The translations under genes were made by a program, and so were the position numbers. 45,936 nucleotides of DNA from Linderina pennispora (Eukaryota; Kickxellomycota; Kickxellomycetes; Kickxellales; Kickxellaceae): assembly GCF_002104995.1 (NCBI RefSeq), contig NW_024468314.1, positions 1 to 45,936 on the forward strand. The letters run 5' to 3'. The notes under the pieces were generated by a model, which saw only the letters and a list, made by a program, of their open reading frames with translations, searched no databases and was not told the origin of the DNA. Position 1 is the first letter of the stretch. Each line of letters begins with the position of its first letter. Shown here in pieces: positions 30,948 through 42,251 of this stretch.

Positions 30948-31888
30948 CTACTTTGGGCAGTAGAATGCGGTGTGCTTTTCGACCTCGCGCTTCAGGTCGC
31001 CAAGACTCAGTGCTTGGCAGCCGATCTTGTCACGCAGCGCAAACTTGCAGCTCTTGTAAGATGAGGCTCCACAGCGTGGCAAAGTCCTTATGCGCGCGGA
31101 AGATCTGGCGCTCCTTCAGTGCAGCAATGATGAGCTGCTTGGCCGTGCTCTTGTTCTGCTCTTCGACGTCCTTGTCGGGCTTCGCCTCGGTAGCTGTCGC
31201 TGGTGGCGGGCTTGTCTGCGGCTCGCTGACGCCCTGGGCAAACTGCTCGATATCGGCCAGCGTCATGCGTGATTTGCGGCGAGTGGTGGTGCTGGGCTGG
31301 CGCTTCACGGCGCGGCTCTTTGCCTGCGCAAGTTTCTGCTGCTCGCGCATATGCTGCTGCTGCGCATGCCATATAAGGAACTTGCGCTCGCTGGCCAGAC
31401 TCGGCAGCTCACTGTCAGAGATCGCTGTGTCGGCCGGAATTGCGGACGGCGCAGCGCTCAGCATGTGCAGGGTTAGCTGGCCGTTTTCCAGATACACAAT
31501 TCCGTAGGGCTGGCCGGCGGCTGCCTCTGGGCATCGAGCTGGTCGCTGCTGCGTGTGCCTCGGTGCGCACATATACCGCAGCATCCGGCACCGGGCCGTG
31601 AGAGATAAGCATGGAGACCAGGCCGTTGATGTATCGCTGCGACGCCTGGTCGGATGCTGTGAGGAAGAGATGGAAGTGCACGCTGCTCAGGAGCATTGGC
31701 GGGATCGAGGATATGGCAACAGGCGACAGTAGCCGGAGCGAGTGTGCGGTGGGCCAGAGTGGCCTGGACAGGCGCTTTGAGGAGCAGTTGACCAGGGACG
31801 CAGTCACACTCGTCTCGCCGGGTCCGTGGTCGAGCGTGCCTTGCCATACAAGCTGCTGCTGCTGTCTGTGTACTGCCGAAAATGCCAT
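30948..31888 (-). CDS. Possible Sld7/MTBP-like replication-initiation factor
   Basis: Allowing for one-base frame breaks near 31525 and near 31050, the gene encodes about 313 residues from MAFSAVHRQQQQLVWQG to the stop at 30948. The N-terminal half is hydrophobic/beta-rich without a known motif. A basic middle (AVKRQPSTTTRRKSRMTL) follows. The C-terminal 70 residues include STAKQLIIAALKERQI, KDFATLWSLIYKSCKFALRD and LKREVEKHTAFYCPK. That helical pattern resembles the C-terminal dimer domain of Sld7 and its animal counterpart MTBP, which help Sld3/Treslin load Cdc45 at origins. The resemblance is by eye only, so the name is tentative. The frame breaks match the indel pattern seen in neighbouring essential genes. 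Confidence 0.4.
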
Positions 31889-32123
31889 GGAATGCTTGGA
31901 GTTACTTGGAACGCGGATATTAGAGATTTTTTGTTGGGAGCATCAGCGGCAAAAAGACTCTGGAGATAGTTTTCGAGCTTACCAAGGAACTTTTATGGCG
32001 CTGGAAGGGTAGAAAAGGCAGGGGTGGCATGTGCTTGAGAAGAATCCCCTAGCTCTCTTTCGCTTCCTTTTCGCTTTATCTGACTTTTCAAACTTTTTTT
32101 TCTTATCGAAACTGAATTTCCAA

Positions 32124-33109
32124 ATGAACTCGCTCCCACATAGGCTCGCTGGGCTCCGTGCTCTCCAGGGACTCCGCTCCACAGCCGGCTCGTCCGAGGT
32201 CGCCGTCCTGTCCAGCCGCAGACACCAAAGCTCATTCTCATCGTCGTCGGCCGAGGTCGCACAGGACGAGACCGCCCAGCCTGCCACGCAACCAACGCCC
32301 GAGCGGCTCCAGCAGCAGCTCAAGACACGCACCAGGAACGGTGTCCCGGCCCGAATGCTTATCCTCGGAGCACCGGTAAGTTGTTTTCCGTTTGCTTTAT
32401 CCATGTGACTGTCTTTTGCATTGCCCATGCATGCTCACGCCCCCTTTTCCACCGGATCCAAAAACAGGCTAATCTAGCGAATCATTTTTAGGGAGCCGGC
32501 AAGGGCACACAGTCGGGGCGGATTCGCGGGTTCTACGACATTGCGACGATATCGAGCGGCGATGTGTTGCGGCGCAATATCGCCGAGCAGACAGCAGCGG
32601 GCATGAAGGCCAAGGAGGCCGTGGCTCGCGGCGAACTTGTCTCTGACGCCATTATCGTCGAGCTGATCCGCAGCGAACTGACCACGGTCAGCGCCAACTG
32701 GATGCTGGACGGCTTCCCGCGCAACATCACCCAGGCACAGGCGCTTGACCACATGCTGACAGAGACTGATCAGCCGCTCAACTCGGTTATCAACCTGGCG
32801 GTGCCCGAGGATGTCATTCTTCAGCGCATCGTCGAGCGGTATGTGCACGTGCCGTCGGGCAGAGTGTACAATCTGACGTATAACCCGCCCAAGGTTCCGG
32901 GCCGCGACGATGTCACCGGCGAGCCGCTGGAGCACCGCCCCGACGATAACCCAGAGTCATTCAAGCGCAGGCTTGACCAGTACCACCAGCTGACTGAGCC
33001 GCTGCTGGAGTACTATGACAAGCGCGGAATTCTGTCGACATTTGCGGGTGCGACGTCTGATGTCATTTTCCCACAGATCAGGGCGTTCCTGGACGAGCGC
33101 TTCGAGTGA
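32124..33109 (+). CDS. ADK2: Mitochondrial adenylate kinase / GTP:AMP phosphotransferase (AK3/Adk2 type)
   Basis: This 289-residue nucleoside monophosphate kinase has an N-terminal extension of about 75 residues rich in Arg and Ser with few acids at its start (MNSLPHRLAGLRALQGLRST), as expected for a mitochondrial presequence. The P-loop reads GAPGAGKGTQ and is split by a 116-nt intron (32376-32491) between GAP and GAGKG. Next come TISSGDVLRRNI, LDGFPRNITQAQALD (AMP site), and a LID with HVPSGRVYNLTYNPPKVPG and DDVTGEPLEHRPDD. That LID form is the long type without zinc cysteines, typical of AK2/AK3. The reading frame is intact. The presequence and LID favour the matrix enzyme over the cytosolic Adk1. 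Confidence 0.88.
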
Positions 33110-33423
33110 AGCGAGAACTCCCTCTGAATGCCATGCAGCAGACGTCTCCAACTTTGTTATCTGCGAGTTCATTTTGAAATTCCATACATCTTATCCAGAA
33201 ACACACCTCTGAATGTCCGTCGGATGTGCTGTGAGCAGGGCCGGGCTAAACGGCGATTGCTGCTGACCATACGGCAAAGCATGGTAGTCTATATCGACAG
33301 CGATGCTGGCGTGAATCAACACATGTATGTATCGTTTAATGGAGGCGAAAGCAGTCAAAGGAGAGTGGTGGGAGGTGAAATAACGTAAAGAAATCGAGAC
33401 ATCTCACATAGAGATGTGCATGA

Positions 33424-35394
33424 TCAGTCGTGTTCGACAGCCGTAGACTCGCCTCGGTCCAGCGCGAGTCCGAGCTATTCTCTTTTGGGATAAACAGCCC
33501 GTAGTCCTCGTCGCCGTCGTGCAGGATGGTCATGGACGCGAATTTCTCAAACGGATCAGCGCCCTTCTTGGATGGGTCCGATAGCCACAGGTTCTCGCGC
33601 TCAATGTCCAGCGACGTGGACTCGCGCCCGCGCCCGCGCTTGTGCGAATCCTGCGACGGCTCGTATGTCAGTGCAAACTGCAACAGCTGCTGCTTCTGCG
33701 GGTCAGCCAGCGGCAGAATCGGCGGCGTGCGGTTGCGCAACAGCGCCCAGCTCAGCGACTTGAACCACGGGTGCTGCTTGACGTCTGCCGCGCCTGCGCG
33801 CGATCCAAGCCGCTTCTTGTCGTTCTTTGTCAGCAGCCGCCGCACCAGCGCCTTGCACGGTGCTGAGACTGCCTGGTGCGTGGGCGGCTGCAGGAATATC
33901 ACGTCCGACTTCAAAATGTTGCTGAATGTTGCGTTGCGGTTGGAGCCCTTGAACGGCGTGCTGCCATACAGCATTTCGAATATCAGAATGCCTAATGTCC
34001 ACCAGTCGACCGCGCTCGAGTGTCCAACGCCCTTGATCACCTCGGGCGCAATGTACTCTTCTGTGCCGACAAACGAGTTCGTACGCAATCCGGCTGTGCA
34101 CGATCGCGTGTCTATCGACGGCAGGCTGAAGAAGAACGACGAGTTTTTGAGCACGTTCGGGGTGCCTGGCGGGTCCGACTGCTTCGACAGGTCAAAGTCC
34201 GTCAGCATGATGTGGCCCGTCTCATGCAGTAGAATATCTAGATTGCGTCAACAAGTTAGAGAATGGATACGGCGAGCAAAACACACCGGGCAAACGCAGT
34301 ACTGGCTACGTCAAGGCAAGGCTTCCAGACACTTACTCTCTGGCTTGAGGTCTCTGTAGATGAATCCGGAGAGATGCAGGTATTCGAGAGCTACAAAGCA
34401 GAGTGCGAAAAAAAATTAGCCACACTGCCAGCTCAATGAGGGAGGGAGCAGAGCACAACAAAATAGCAGCGGACTGACGACATGCGAGGTTCCGACAAAG
34501 GGGAAACAGCACGCCTGAACAATACCGACTTTCCCAATATTACCCTCATGGTTGGAGATACATTACCACATGTTACCTCGGCCGCGTAGAATTTGGCGTC
34601 CTCCTCGGGCAGACACTTTCCGGGCCGCGACTGCAGGACACGGAAGAACTCGCCGCCTATGCAGTAGTCCATGCAAAAGTACAGGCGCTCGTCGCTCTGG
34701 AACGAGTGGTACAGCGTCACAATGAAGGGGAAGTTGGCCGTGGCCAGTATCTCCTGCTCGGCCAGCACGCGCTTAATTTTGTTGCGCTTGACCATCTCGG
34801 CCTTGGACAGCACCTTCATTGCGTACAGCTTGCCCGTCTCCTTCTGCCGCACCAGGTACACCTTGCCGACGTCGCCCTTGCCCAGCAGCTTGATCTTGGT
34901 GAAGCTCTTGGGTCCCACCGAGATCTTTTGCACCTTCATCGAGTTGCTCGAGTATGTCCGCCGGATCGCTGCCGCGCCCGACCGCGTCAGTGGCCGGCTG
35001 CCGCTGGCCGATGCGGGCGCCGTGTGTGTCGTGAACTGGCTGCGAACGCTGCCCGGGCTCTCCATGCTGTCCCCGTACGCGGCCCGGTCTCCGTGCAGAC
35101 TACGCATGCTGCTGTTGTTGCTGATGCTTATCGTGAAATTGTTTGCAGTCTTTGTTGTCAGCATGTTGCCAGCCACCGAGCTCGCCTTCTTCAGCTGATG
35201 GTGTTGTTGTTGCTGTTGTTGTTGTTGTGGGCCAGCGGACGACTTTGGTAGGCCGATTGGTGCCAGCGACGTTGCGACGTGGATGCCGGTGTCGACTTGG
35301 ATGTGCTGAGGTATGCCGGGACGTTGCTGGTGCTGCTGCCAAACCCGCTGGTGTGTGCCTTGACGGGCATGGTAACTGTGCCGTGGTCGACCAT
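33424..35394 (-). CDS. AGC protein kinase of the Fpk1/Kin82/nrc-2 (flippase kinase) group
   Basis: Three exons are seen: 35394-34567, 34390-34337 (54 nt) and 34237-33424. The N-terminal about 190 residues are disordered, with a poly-Asn stretch coded by GTT/CAA repeats near 35201-35228. The kinase domain has [20 protein letters not shown] (glycine loop with Asp for the usual Gly/Ser), YAMKVLSK (Lys of motif II), YRDLKPE, and DFD in TDFDLSKQS. The long activation insert contains [20 protein letters not shown], the mark of this AGC subgroup. Homologues phosphorylate lipid flippases and control polar growth. One missing base near 35200 breaks the head. Another near 33465 probably hides the natural end, [13 protein letters not shown] at the stop 33424; with both restored the exon sum is divisible by three (565 residues). 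Confidence 0.85.
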
Positions 35395-36325
35395 ATCCAC
35401 TTTGTTACGGCAGGAAAACAGGGCGCGAGATATGTAAAACCGACTGCTGAGAGCAGAAAGTAGAGAAAAAAAAGTATGGCGGGGATGGAGAAGAGAAAGA
35501 AAAGACGAGCCTTTTTCCACTCAAATATGGAACAGAGCTGCTATGTTTCAAAGGACCGTGTGTGTTGGTCCTGAACAGTGATTGATGCTGCCGGTATCCG
35601 CGCTGTTGTTGTTTGGCTCCGTTTTGTCTGAACCGAAAGTGAAGCCCCAGAACAAGACACCGCTCCTTCACGTATATATGGGTGAGTCGGACGGCTGATA
35701 TAGTACTGAGAGAATGAGCAGAGAGGGGCGAAAAGGGGAAGGGAGGGAGAGACCACAGAGAATGGCTGGTGGGTATTTTTGTAGAGAAAGAACAGGAACA
35801 AAAAGCTGCGTTAGAGAAAAAAGAGGCAGGAGGGTTAAGAGCAGGCGAGAAGGCGATGCTCACAGCACACAGGCCTCAAAGAGCTGCCTTTCGTTCCCAT
35901 CGACTCTAATTGGGCAGCAGCGACACCACTCGAGCACCCTGCCCCCAAATCACCCCATGAGCGGCCTTGTGTCTCAGTTACTCGGGTGCAGAGACGCATG
36001 GGATCTCGCAATTGATGCACGCTCGGCGCCACAGACCGTCGTCCAGGAGGGCGCGAGGCTTGAGGCCCGTCTGCCGCTCTGCGTCATGTACGTGTTTATT
36101 GCCTGCCAGAATCGACGTTCCAGCACACAGCATTGTCCGGCCCGTCTGTCCTCCGCGCTGCTTTTGGGCGGGCTCAAGTGCGCTGGCGAGCCATACTCGC
36201 ACACAATCGGAGGCTGGTGCTAATTGCGGGCCTTATTGGCCCACGGGAAACGCGCCCAGCCCAGGAACTCTCTGAAGCTTTAATTCCCTCTCTTCGCAAA
36301 AGTATCCTGTTGCCCGCTCCCAATC
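35395..36325. other. Divergent promoter region
   Basis: These 931 nt separate the flippase-kinase-like gene and the coiled-coil gene. Long purine runs on the plus strand (35457-35520, 35714-35850) are pyrimidine tracts for the minus-strand gene. Open frames here are low-complexity shadows. No RNA gene is seen. Confidence 0.45.
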
Positions 36326-37914
36326 ATGTACTTTGGCCGATCGCAGATTCACACGCCGATTCCAGCCGCCCCTGAGTCGCTGGGCAGGCTCGTCGACAGC
36401 ATCTTTGGTTCGCGCAGCACATCCGCCGCCGAGTCGCGTCGCGACAGCCCGCGCGCTACTGCCAGCCGCGCTTCAGAGACGGCGCCAGAGTAAGTCGCCC
36501 AGCTGCTGTGGCACTGTTTTGTTTCCCCCCCATTGGTTGGGCCACAATGGGGAGGCGACATGGGATTGAGACGATTATTTGCCGCTGCTCCGTTGTGCAT
36601 TTGCTAATGAACCCGAGAGGCGCTTTATATCGCCATTGGGATATTGTAGGCGCATTCCAGACCAGCTGGTGCCGGCGGTGCAAAGGTAGGCTGGTGGCTA
36701 TTGTCAGCGCCTGCGGGATTACGCTTCAGTCCTTGCCTGCAAAGGAGGGCGATCACCGCGCTCCTGCTTCACACACGCATGGATTCCAGCCATTGGCCCC
36801 TCCGCACACTGCTAAAGAAATCAGCTGCAAAGCCGGTTAAAAATAGGTTCGAGGCGAGGTGGACCACCACCCAACGGCGACACAACCAGACCATGCACAA
36901 GTGCCAGGCAAGTTGTGTTGCTGCAGGACCGTCTGATGGGCGTGGAGGCTCGCAGGCCGTGCAGAGCGAGTGCTGATTCATGCAACCGTATGTAGGAAAT
37001 CGACCAGCAGATCCGCCGTGTCATTGATGCTGCGCAGCGACACGGGGATGCTGCGCGCCGGGCCACAGCCGAGCTCGAGCTATTGGCCGACACGCAGGGC
37101 CAGCTCAGGGCTGTCGAGACTGCGGCGCGCGAGCTGCAGCCGGCCATTGCCGCCATGGAGGAGGTGTACACGGCGCTGGCCAACTCGAGCACAGCGTGGG
37201 TTGATGACCTGGCGCGCCCAAGAGTCCGAGTACAAGCAGTCGCGCCACGAGCACTACGCCCAGCTGCAGCAGCAGATGGACCGCCAGTATGCGGAGCTGA
37301 GCCAGGAGACCGCTCAGCGGCGGGCTGCCGATGCATCGCTCGGGTTCCAGCGCGATCTCGGAGCGCTTCCAGAAGTCGCGCCCGCCAACGCCAAGGCTCG
37401 GCAGACAGGGTCAGCATCTTCATTTCACAGCCCTCCCTTGGCACAAACACAACCACTCTCAGAGCAAGGGAGGGCCAATTCTTGGTATCCTACGGTTACG
37501 CATGTTTACTAAGCACCGAGGACTTCCACTTGTAGCAGGCAGCCGCCCAGACCTCGGCAGCGTTGCCGCTAGCGACAGACTGGGATGCAGACTCGCAGGG
37601 ATTCTTCAGCGACGATGAGATCGACAGCAGCGCCTCGGCAGCTGCCACACCAAGACCGAAAATGCTGGGAAAATGCTGTCGCAGAGCGCAAGGCGCCAGC
37701 ACCAGCAGTAGCAGCAGCGCCAGCAGCAGCACCAGCAGCAGGCAAGGTAAGCATTTCTAGAGATTGCAATAACAACTCCATCGGGTTGGGAAGTTATCCC
37801 AGAAATCCTGCGCAGACTCTTGGCGCACAGCTCAAGATCAATCGCCTTTGTCCACTGTAGCCGGAAACCGACGCTCCCGCATTTGTCATAATCGGGGACG
37901 AGGACTTCCCCTGA
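36326..37914 (+). CDS. Coiled-coil protein of unknown function
   Basis: The start at 36326 reads MYFGRSQIHTPIPAAPESLG and exon 1 ends at a GTAAGT donor (36490). A long intron, possibly holding a further small exon, runs to the TGTAG at 36991-36995. The next exon encodes a long heptad-rich helix (EIDQQIRRVIDAAQRHGDAA, then ELELLADTQGQLRAVETAA), ending near 37410 with one frame break near 37220. Two later exons follow, from 37536 and from 37861. They end in DAPAFVIIGDEDFP and the stop at 37914. An acidic patch (FFSDDEIDSS) lies in the third exon. Coiled-coil adaptors such as BLOC-1-type subunits look like this, but I cannot assign a family. Exon borders between 37410 and 37536 are uncertain. 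Confidence 0.55.
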
Positions 37915-38133
37915 AGCGGCGCTCGGGCGTGCGTGCCCAACCAGCAATTTAGCCAGAAAACACGTGAGCCAATTTCAGCCCACCAGCCAGCCAAGCATTG
38001 CCAAGAGTCAGGTCTTGGCACTGGCAATTATTTTTATGCACTCTTTCCGCAAGGCTAGCAGGCGCGGAGAGCAGCAAGGCACACGCCCACCTCTTTTTCT
38101 CTGCCCCACTTTTTCCAGACATATTTTTCCACT

Positions 38134-38141
38134 TATAAATA
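38134..38141 (+). promoter_or_regulatory. TATA box of the PacC-like gene
   Basis: TATAAATA lies about 145 nt before the ATG at 38280, followed by a leader with CAACAACAACAACCTCC and CT-rich runs. Consensus and spacing fit a fungal core promoter. Confidence 0.6.
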
Positions 38142-38279
38142 CTCTCAAAGTAAACCACCCACGGCTTCTGGGAGAATACAGCGTTTTTCCCTATTGGCCT
38201 TTATTCCTCTCTACAACAACAACAACCTCCATCTTTATCTCCCGTGTTCAGCAACAGCATATATAGCAACATACACACG

Positions 38280-39718
38280 ATGAGCGACGACGGCATGCTT
38301 TATTGCAAGTGGGAGAGCTGCACCATCACCGCCTTCCACGACCCCGAGACGCTTTACGCGCACATCACCAACGACCACGTCGGCCGCAAGTCCACCGGCA
38401 ACCTGTGCCTCGAGTGCAAGTGGGAGGGCTGCCATGTCAAGCGCACCAAGCGCGACCACATCACGTCGCACATCCGCGTGCACGTGCCGCTCAAGCCCTT
38501 CAAGTGCCCGCTGTGCCCAAAGTCCTTCAAGCGTCCGCAGGACCTGAAGAAGCACGAAAAGACACACTCGGAGGGCCTGCACGCCGACGAAACCACGCCG
38601 CAGATGTACGGCATGGACTACCAGTACTTTGCCAGCCAGATGCACACCCCGGCCCAGACCAACTCGTCGCCGACCGTTGGCTCCCTGAGCCCTGCCGACG
38701 GCCAGGTGCCCATCGACCTGATCGGCCACAGCGGAGGTAAGCAGAGCAGCCCCGCCAGCCTGTCTGCGATAGCCACGGCGCTATTTTTAGCCGATTTCCA
38801 AAGCAACACCGCGCATCACAACGACATCACTTTACTAAACATGAACGTCACTTTTGTGTTTGTAGCACACTTCCGCCGCAACTCGCCGTACACGCCCACA
38901 AACGTCTCGCCGCTCCACGGATACGTGCCGCACATCCCCGACACGCAGTACTACCCGAACAGCATGGCCCACGGCAAGCGCGGAATCGAGGCGATCGAGC
39001 AGTTCCAGCAGACGGTCAAAAAGTGCCGCACCGATGAGACTAGTCAAGGTTTGGATTGTCTTGCACATGCTGTTGGTCTACGAGAAAAGCATGGCTGCCC
39101 TGCTGCCCTGCCTCCTGCTAACAATGCCAATTTTGCTGATGCCGACGCTGCTACCAGCGCCAGCAGCGCCCTGTACCCCACTTCTACTCCACCATCCCCC
39201 CATGTGCTGCCTCCCATCTCTCCCAAATCGCACTCGCACTCCCCCCAACTCCCCTCGCTCTCTGAGTACCGCATTACGCAAAAGAACCTTGCTGCTGTTG
39301 CTGCTGTTGCTGCTGTATCATCCCCTCTGCAAATCACCACCACCACAACACATACCACCCCACAGTCGCCATTCCCTCTGGCTGCCAGCGAGCCGGCAAA
39401 GACCTGCTCGCTGCCATCGCTCAGCCAGTCGTTGTCCTCGCTCGACACGCCCCCGGCTCTGTCTGCTGCCAGCAGCTGGAGCTCGGAGGCGTCGATGGGC
39501 GCGCTGTTCCCGCCGCTCCCGCGGCACTCGACAGCCCGGTCCTCGACTTTCTCGGCCAAATACAGCCTGTCCTCGGCCAGGACCCGCTGAGCCACGGCGG
39601 CTACTATGCGCGCAAGTCGTCGCTTAGTCTGTCCCCGCTGTCTCGCTCTCTGGCGCATTACCATACCCCGATCTCCGACCCGCTTGGATCGTTCGCGACC
39701 AGCGACTACGGGATCTGA
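38280..39718 (+). CDS. PacC/Rim101-like C2H2 zinc-finger regulator
   Basis: Three C2H2 fingers fill residues about 8-108. Finger 1 starts [11 protein letters not shown], finger 2 is [20 protein letters not shown] with [11 protein letters not shown] as linker, and finger 3 contains [16 protein letters not shown]. Spacing and linker match PacC/Rim101, the regulator of ambient-pH gene control. An intron at 38737-38865 (129 nt, branch TACTAAA) is itself open in frame but interrupts [14 protein letters not shown] Pro/Ser/Thr-rich tail follows. One missing base near 39526 shifts the last part, which then reads [15 protein letters not shown] to [14 protein letters not shown] and the stop at 39718. 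Corrected length is 436 residues, shorter than Aspergillus PacC. The coding segment at 40492-42043 might be a further part of this gene. A second intron starting at 39050 is possible. Confidence 0.8.
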
Positions 39719-40491
39719 CACTCTGCTCTCCAGCTAAAGTGGGTGGTTTACACTTAAGCTTATTTCTGCATTTCCCCCTCGCTTCGTTTCTTATTTCTCA
39801 CTTCATTTTTTTCTCATTCCCTTTCTGCGTTGGCCTCCCCTCTCGTGCTCTGTGGTTGTGTAGAAGTGGTCTCTCCCTCTCCCCTCTATCCTCTATTTCT
39901 CTTCCCTCTCGCGTTGTAGCAATATCAGCAGCAGCAGCAGCAGGCAGTTGGCGGCCCTGTTTTTGGGATTCCCAAAAGCACTTTTCTCTGTAGTGCCATT
40001 TAGCGGCTATGTGTATTGCAACTCCATTCCGATTCTTATCTCCTGCATCTGTCACTTGTGCTCCCCTTCTCGCATATCCCATGTTACTCGACTTATTCCC
40101 TCTATTTCCCCACGTCCTTACACACGTCTCTACCTGTTCCATATAGCTCTTCAGTTTCCAATAGCATCATCTGTTTTTGCTCTCAGCATTGCACACTGTT
40201 TCTCACCTGGGGAGGGAAGGGCAGCTATTGTCACTGCAGCGACTCTTGGCACATACACACTCGTCACCAGACAACAGTGAGTAGAAGGGAGCTTCTTGGC
40301 GAAGGTCTTGGCATTTCGTAATTATTGACCGGCATGCGGCAGCAGATATACGAGGCAGGCATTGGCTCGGCGGCAGCCATGCTTTTTTTTTTTGTTTGAA
40401 CTCGTCTGGCCAACACTCCATGCATATTGGCTCATATCTGCGATGCACGCATACTAACCCGCCTTGTCCTCCAACTGCTCTTCATGTATAG
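39719..40491. other. Pyrimidine-rich interval with possible unresolved exons
   Basis: This 773-nt stretch is C/T-rich. It contains a CAG run (39926-39943) in an open frame (QYQQQQQQAVGGP), a possible GTGAGT donor at 40277 and a clear TACTAAC branch site at 40452 before the acceptor at 40490-40491. It is either a 3' UTR plus promoter or a set of introns and small exons linking the flanking genes. Confidence 0.4.
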
Positions 40492-42043
40492 GTCAGGACC
40501 AGCTGTACTCGTTCCTGCAGCAGTACGACGCCAACAACCTGAACTTTAGCGAGCTGCCGGCCTCGCTGCAGTCGGCCACTGAGATCAAGCAGCTCAACGA
40601 GGGCCTGCTGCAGCTGCTGCCCGACCTGACCGAGGTCGGCGGGCGCTCGATGTTCATCGACCAGCTGATCAAGCAGCTCGACAGCTCGAACCCGAGCGGC
40701 CTCTACGACATGTTCTCGCTGGGCAACAATCTGCAGGCCGGCCCGAGCCCCGATCCACTGCTGTCGTCAGCGTCGTCGGGCGGCATGTACGCCGGCTTGA
40801 GCGCGCCAGGCGCGATGCCGCCACCATGGCCGCATCCACCGGCTTTGCCTTCGATCTGACTGCCAGCCCCGAGGGCAGCGCCGGGTTGAGCACGGCCCTG
40901 CCTCTGGCAGCCAGGTCATGGTCGACGGCAGCGGCAACGTCGTGCCACTGCCCAACCCGACGCTCAACGACCTGGCGCTGGGCGCGGTCAACCCGGCGTC
41001 TCGAGCACCGGCTCGGCGCTGTCTGATGGCAGCACTGGGTCCATCAGCGTGGTGCCTGACTCGGTGACCACAGCGCGCCCGATTGCGCGCCCCCGCGGCT
41101 ACTCCAACGCCCAGGTAGCGCCGCACCCGCAGAACACGTCGCTGTACTCGCAGCTGTACACGCCGGCTCAGCTGCAGCAGGCGCAGCAGAAGGCCATTGC
41201 CGACAGCCTGATGAGCACCAACCCGTACCTGCAGCGCCAGCGCGCCGCCGTGCCGCAGGCCCAGGTCGTCGACCCGGCCATGCAGCAGGCGCACCTGAAC
41301 ACGCTGATGGCGTACCGCGCCATGGGCCTGCAGTGCAAGGCGCCGGAGGACGAGGATGCGGAGGACGAGGATGCGGGCAAGGAGGTTTCGCTCGATGAGT
41401 GGCTCGACGCCGAGAAGCTGACCGACCTCGAGATCGCCGGCACCTCCGACAAGACTGCGGCGCCGACCAGCAGCAGCCAGGCCATGGATGTTCTGCCGAC
41501 ACCCGTGGCTACGCCCGCTGCTGCTGCCGTCGCTGCCTCGGAGGTCGACGAGCCTGAGCTCGAGGACACCGAGGAGAGCGAGCGCAGCTTTATTGCCAAG
41601 AACGCCGATGTCAAGACATCAATCCTGGTGCAAAAGTCGTACGCCAAGCGGTCTGTCGCTGTCGGCAACACCTCGGACGAGCCCGTGTCGTACCTGCGCC
41701 AGCGCGCTGGCATGGTTGCCGACCAGCCGAGGGAGGCTGTGCAGCAGCAGTCGGCGCCTGCCATGGACCGCCGCCAGCTGCTCGATGTTGCCGCCAAGCT
41801 GCTGACCCGGATCAACACGCTGTATCTGCAGAAGCTCAAGGAGGAGAGCAGCAATGCAGCTGTGCATGACCACGACGCCAGCGCCGGCGAGGAGGAGGAT
41901 GACGACCTGGCAGAGCTGGAGAACGAGCTCAGCGCCATGGGCCTGGACGATGCCCCCGAGAAGGAGGAGGTGGCAGCAGCCAGCAGCAGATCATGGACCG
42001 TCTGGCCAAGCTGAGCCTGGCGCCGTCGCAGGTCAATGCTTGA
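40492..42043 (+). CDS. Acidic, Ala/Gln-rich protein segment, 5' part unresolved
   Basis: A coding region begins at the acceptor before 40492 (phase 1, SQDQLYSFLQQYDANNLNFS or GQDQ...) and ends at 42043 with IMDRLAKLSLAPSQVNA. It needs one-base corrections near 40825, 40905, 41000 and 41975. The text includes IKQLNEGLLQLLPDLTEVGG, Gln/Ala-rich stretches (LYTPAQLQQAQQKAIAD), an acidic run (EDEDAEDEDAGKEVSLDEWL) and a helical C-terminus (RRQLLDVAAKLLTRINTLYL). I recognise no family. Codon bias is strongly G/C-ending like the housekeeping genes. It may be the C-terminal half of the PacC-like protein or a separate gene whose first exon lies in 39.9-40.3 kb. Confidence 0.5.
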
Positions 42044-42251
42044 GCAGCGAACTAAAATGGACCATGCCACCATCCTGCTTGCTTGTCCCCTCTCAACATC
42101 CGTCAACACATTTTAAACTGTTCTCCCCTTCTATTTCACTCACTCATCATGTTCTATATATTTGTTTGTTGCCTCCTACATGCATCACCAGGTGCTGATG
42201 ATGTGCTACATACAATGTCGTATGCTATGCCATTAATAACTATTGCTAAAC

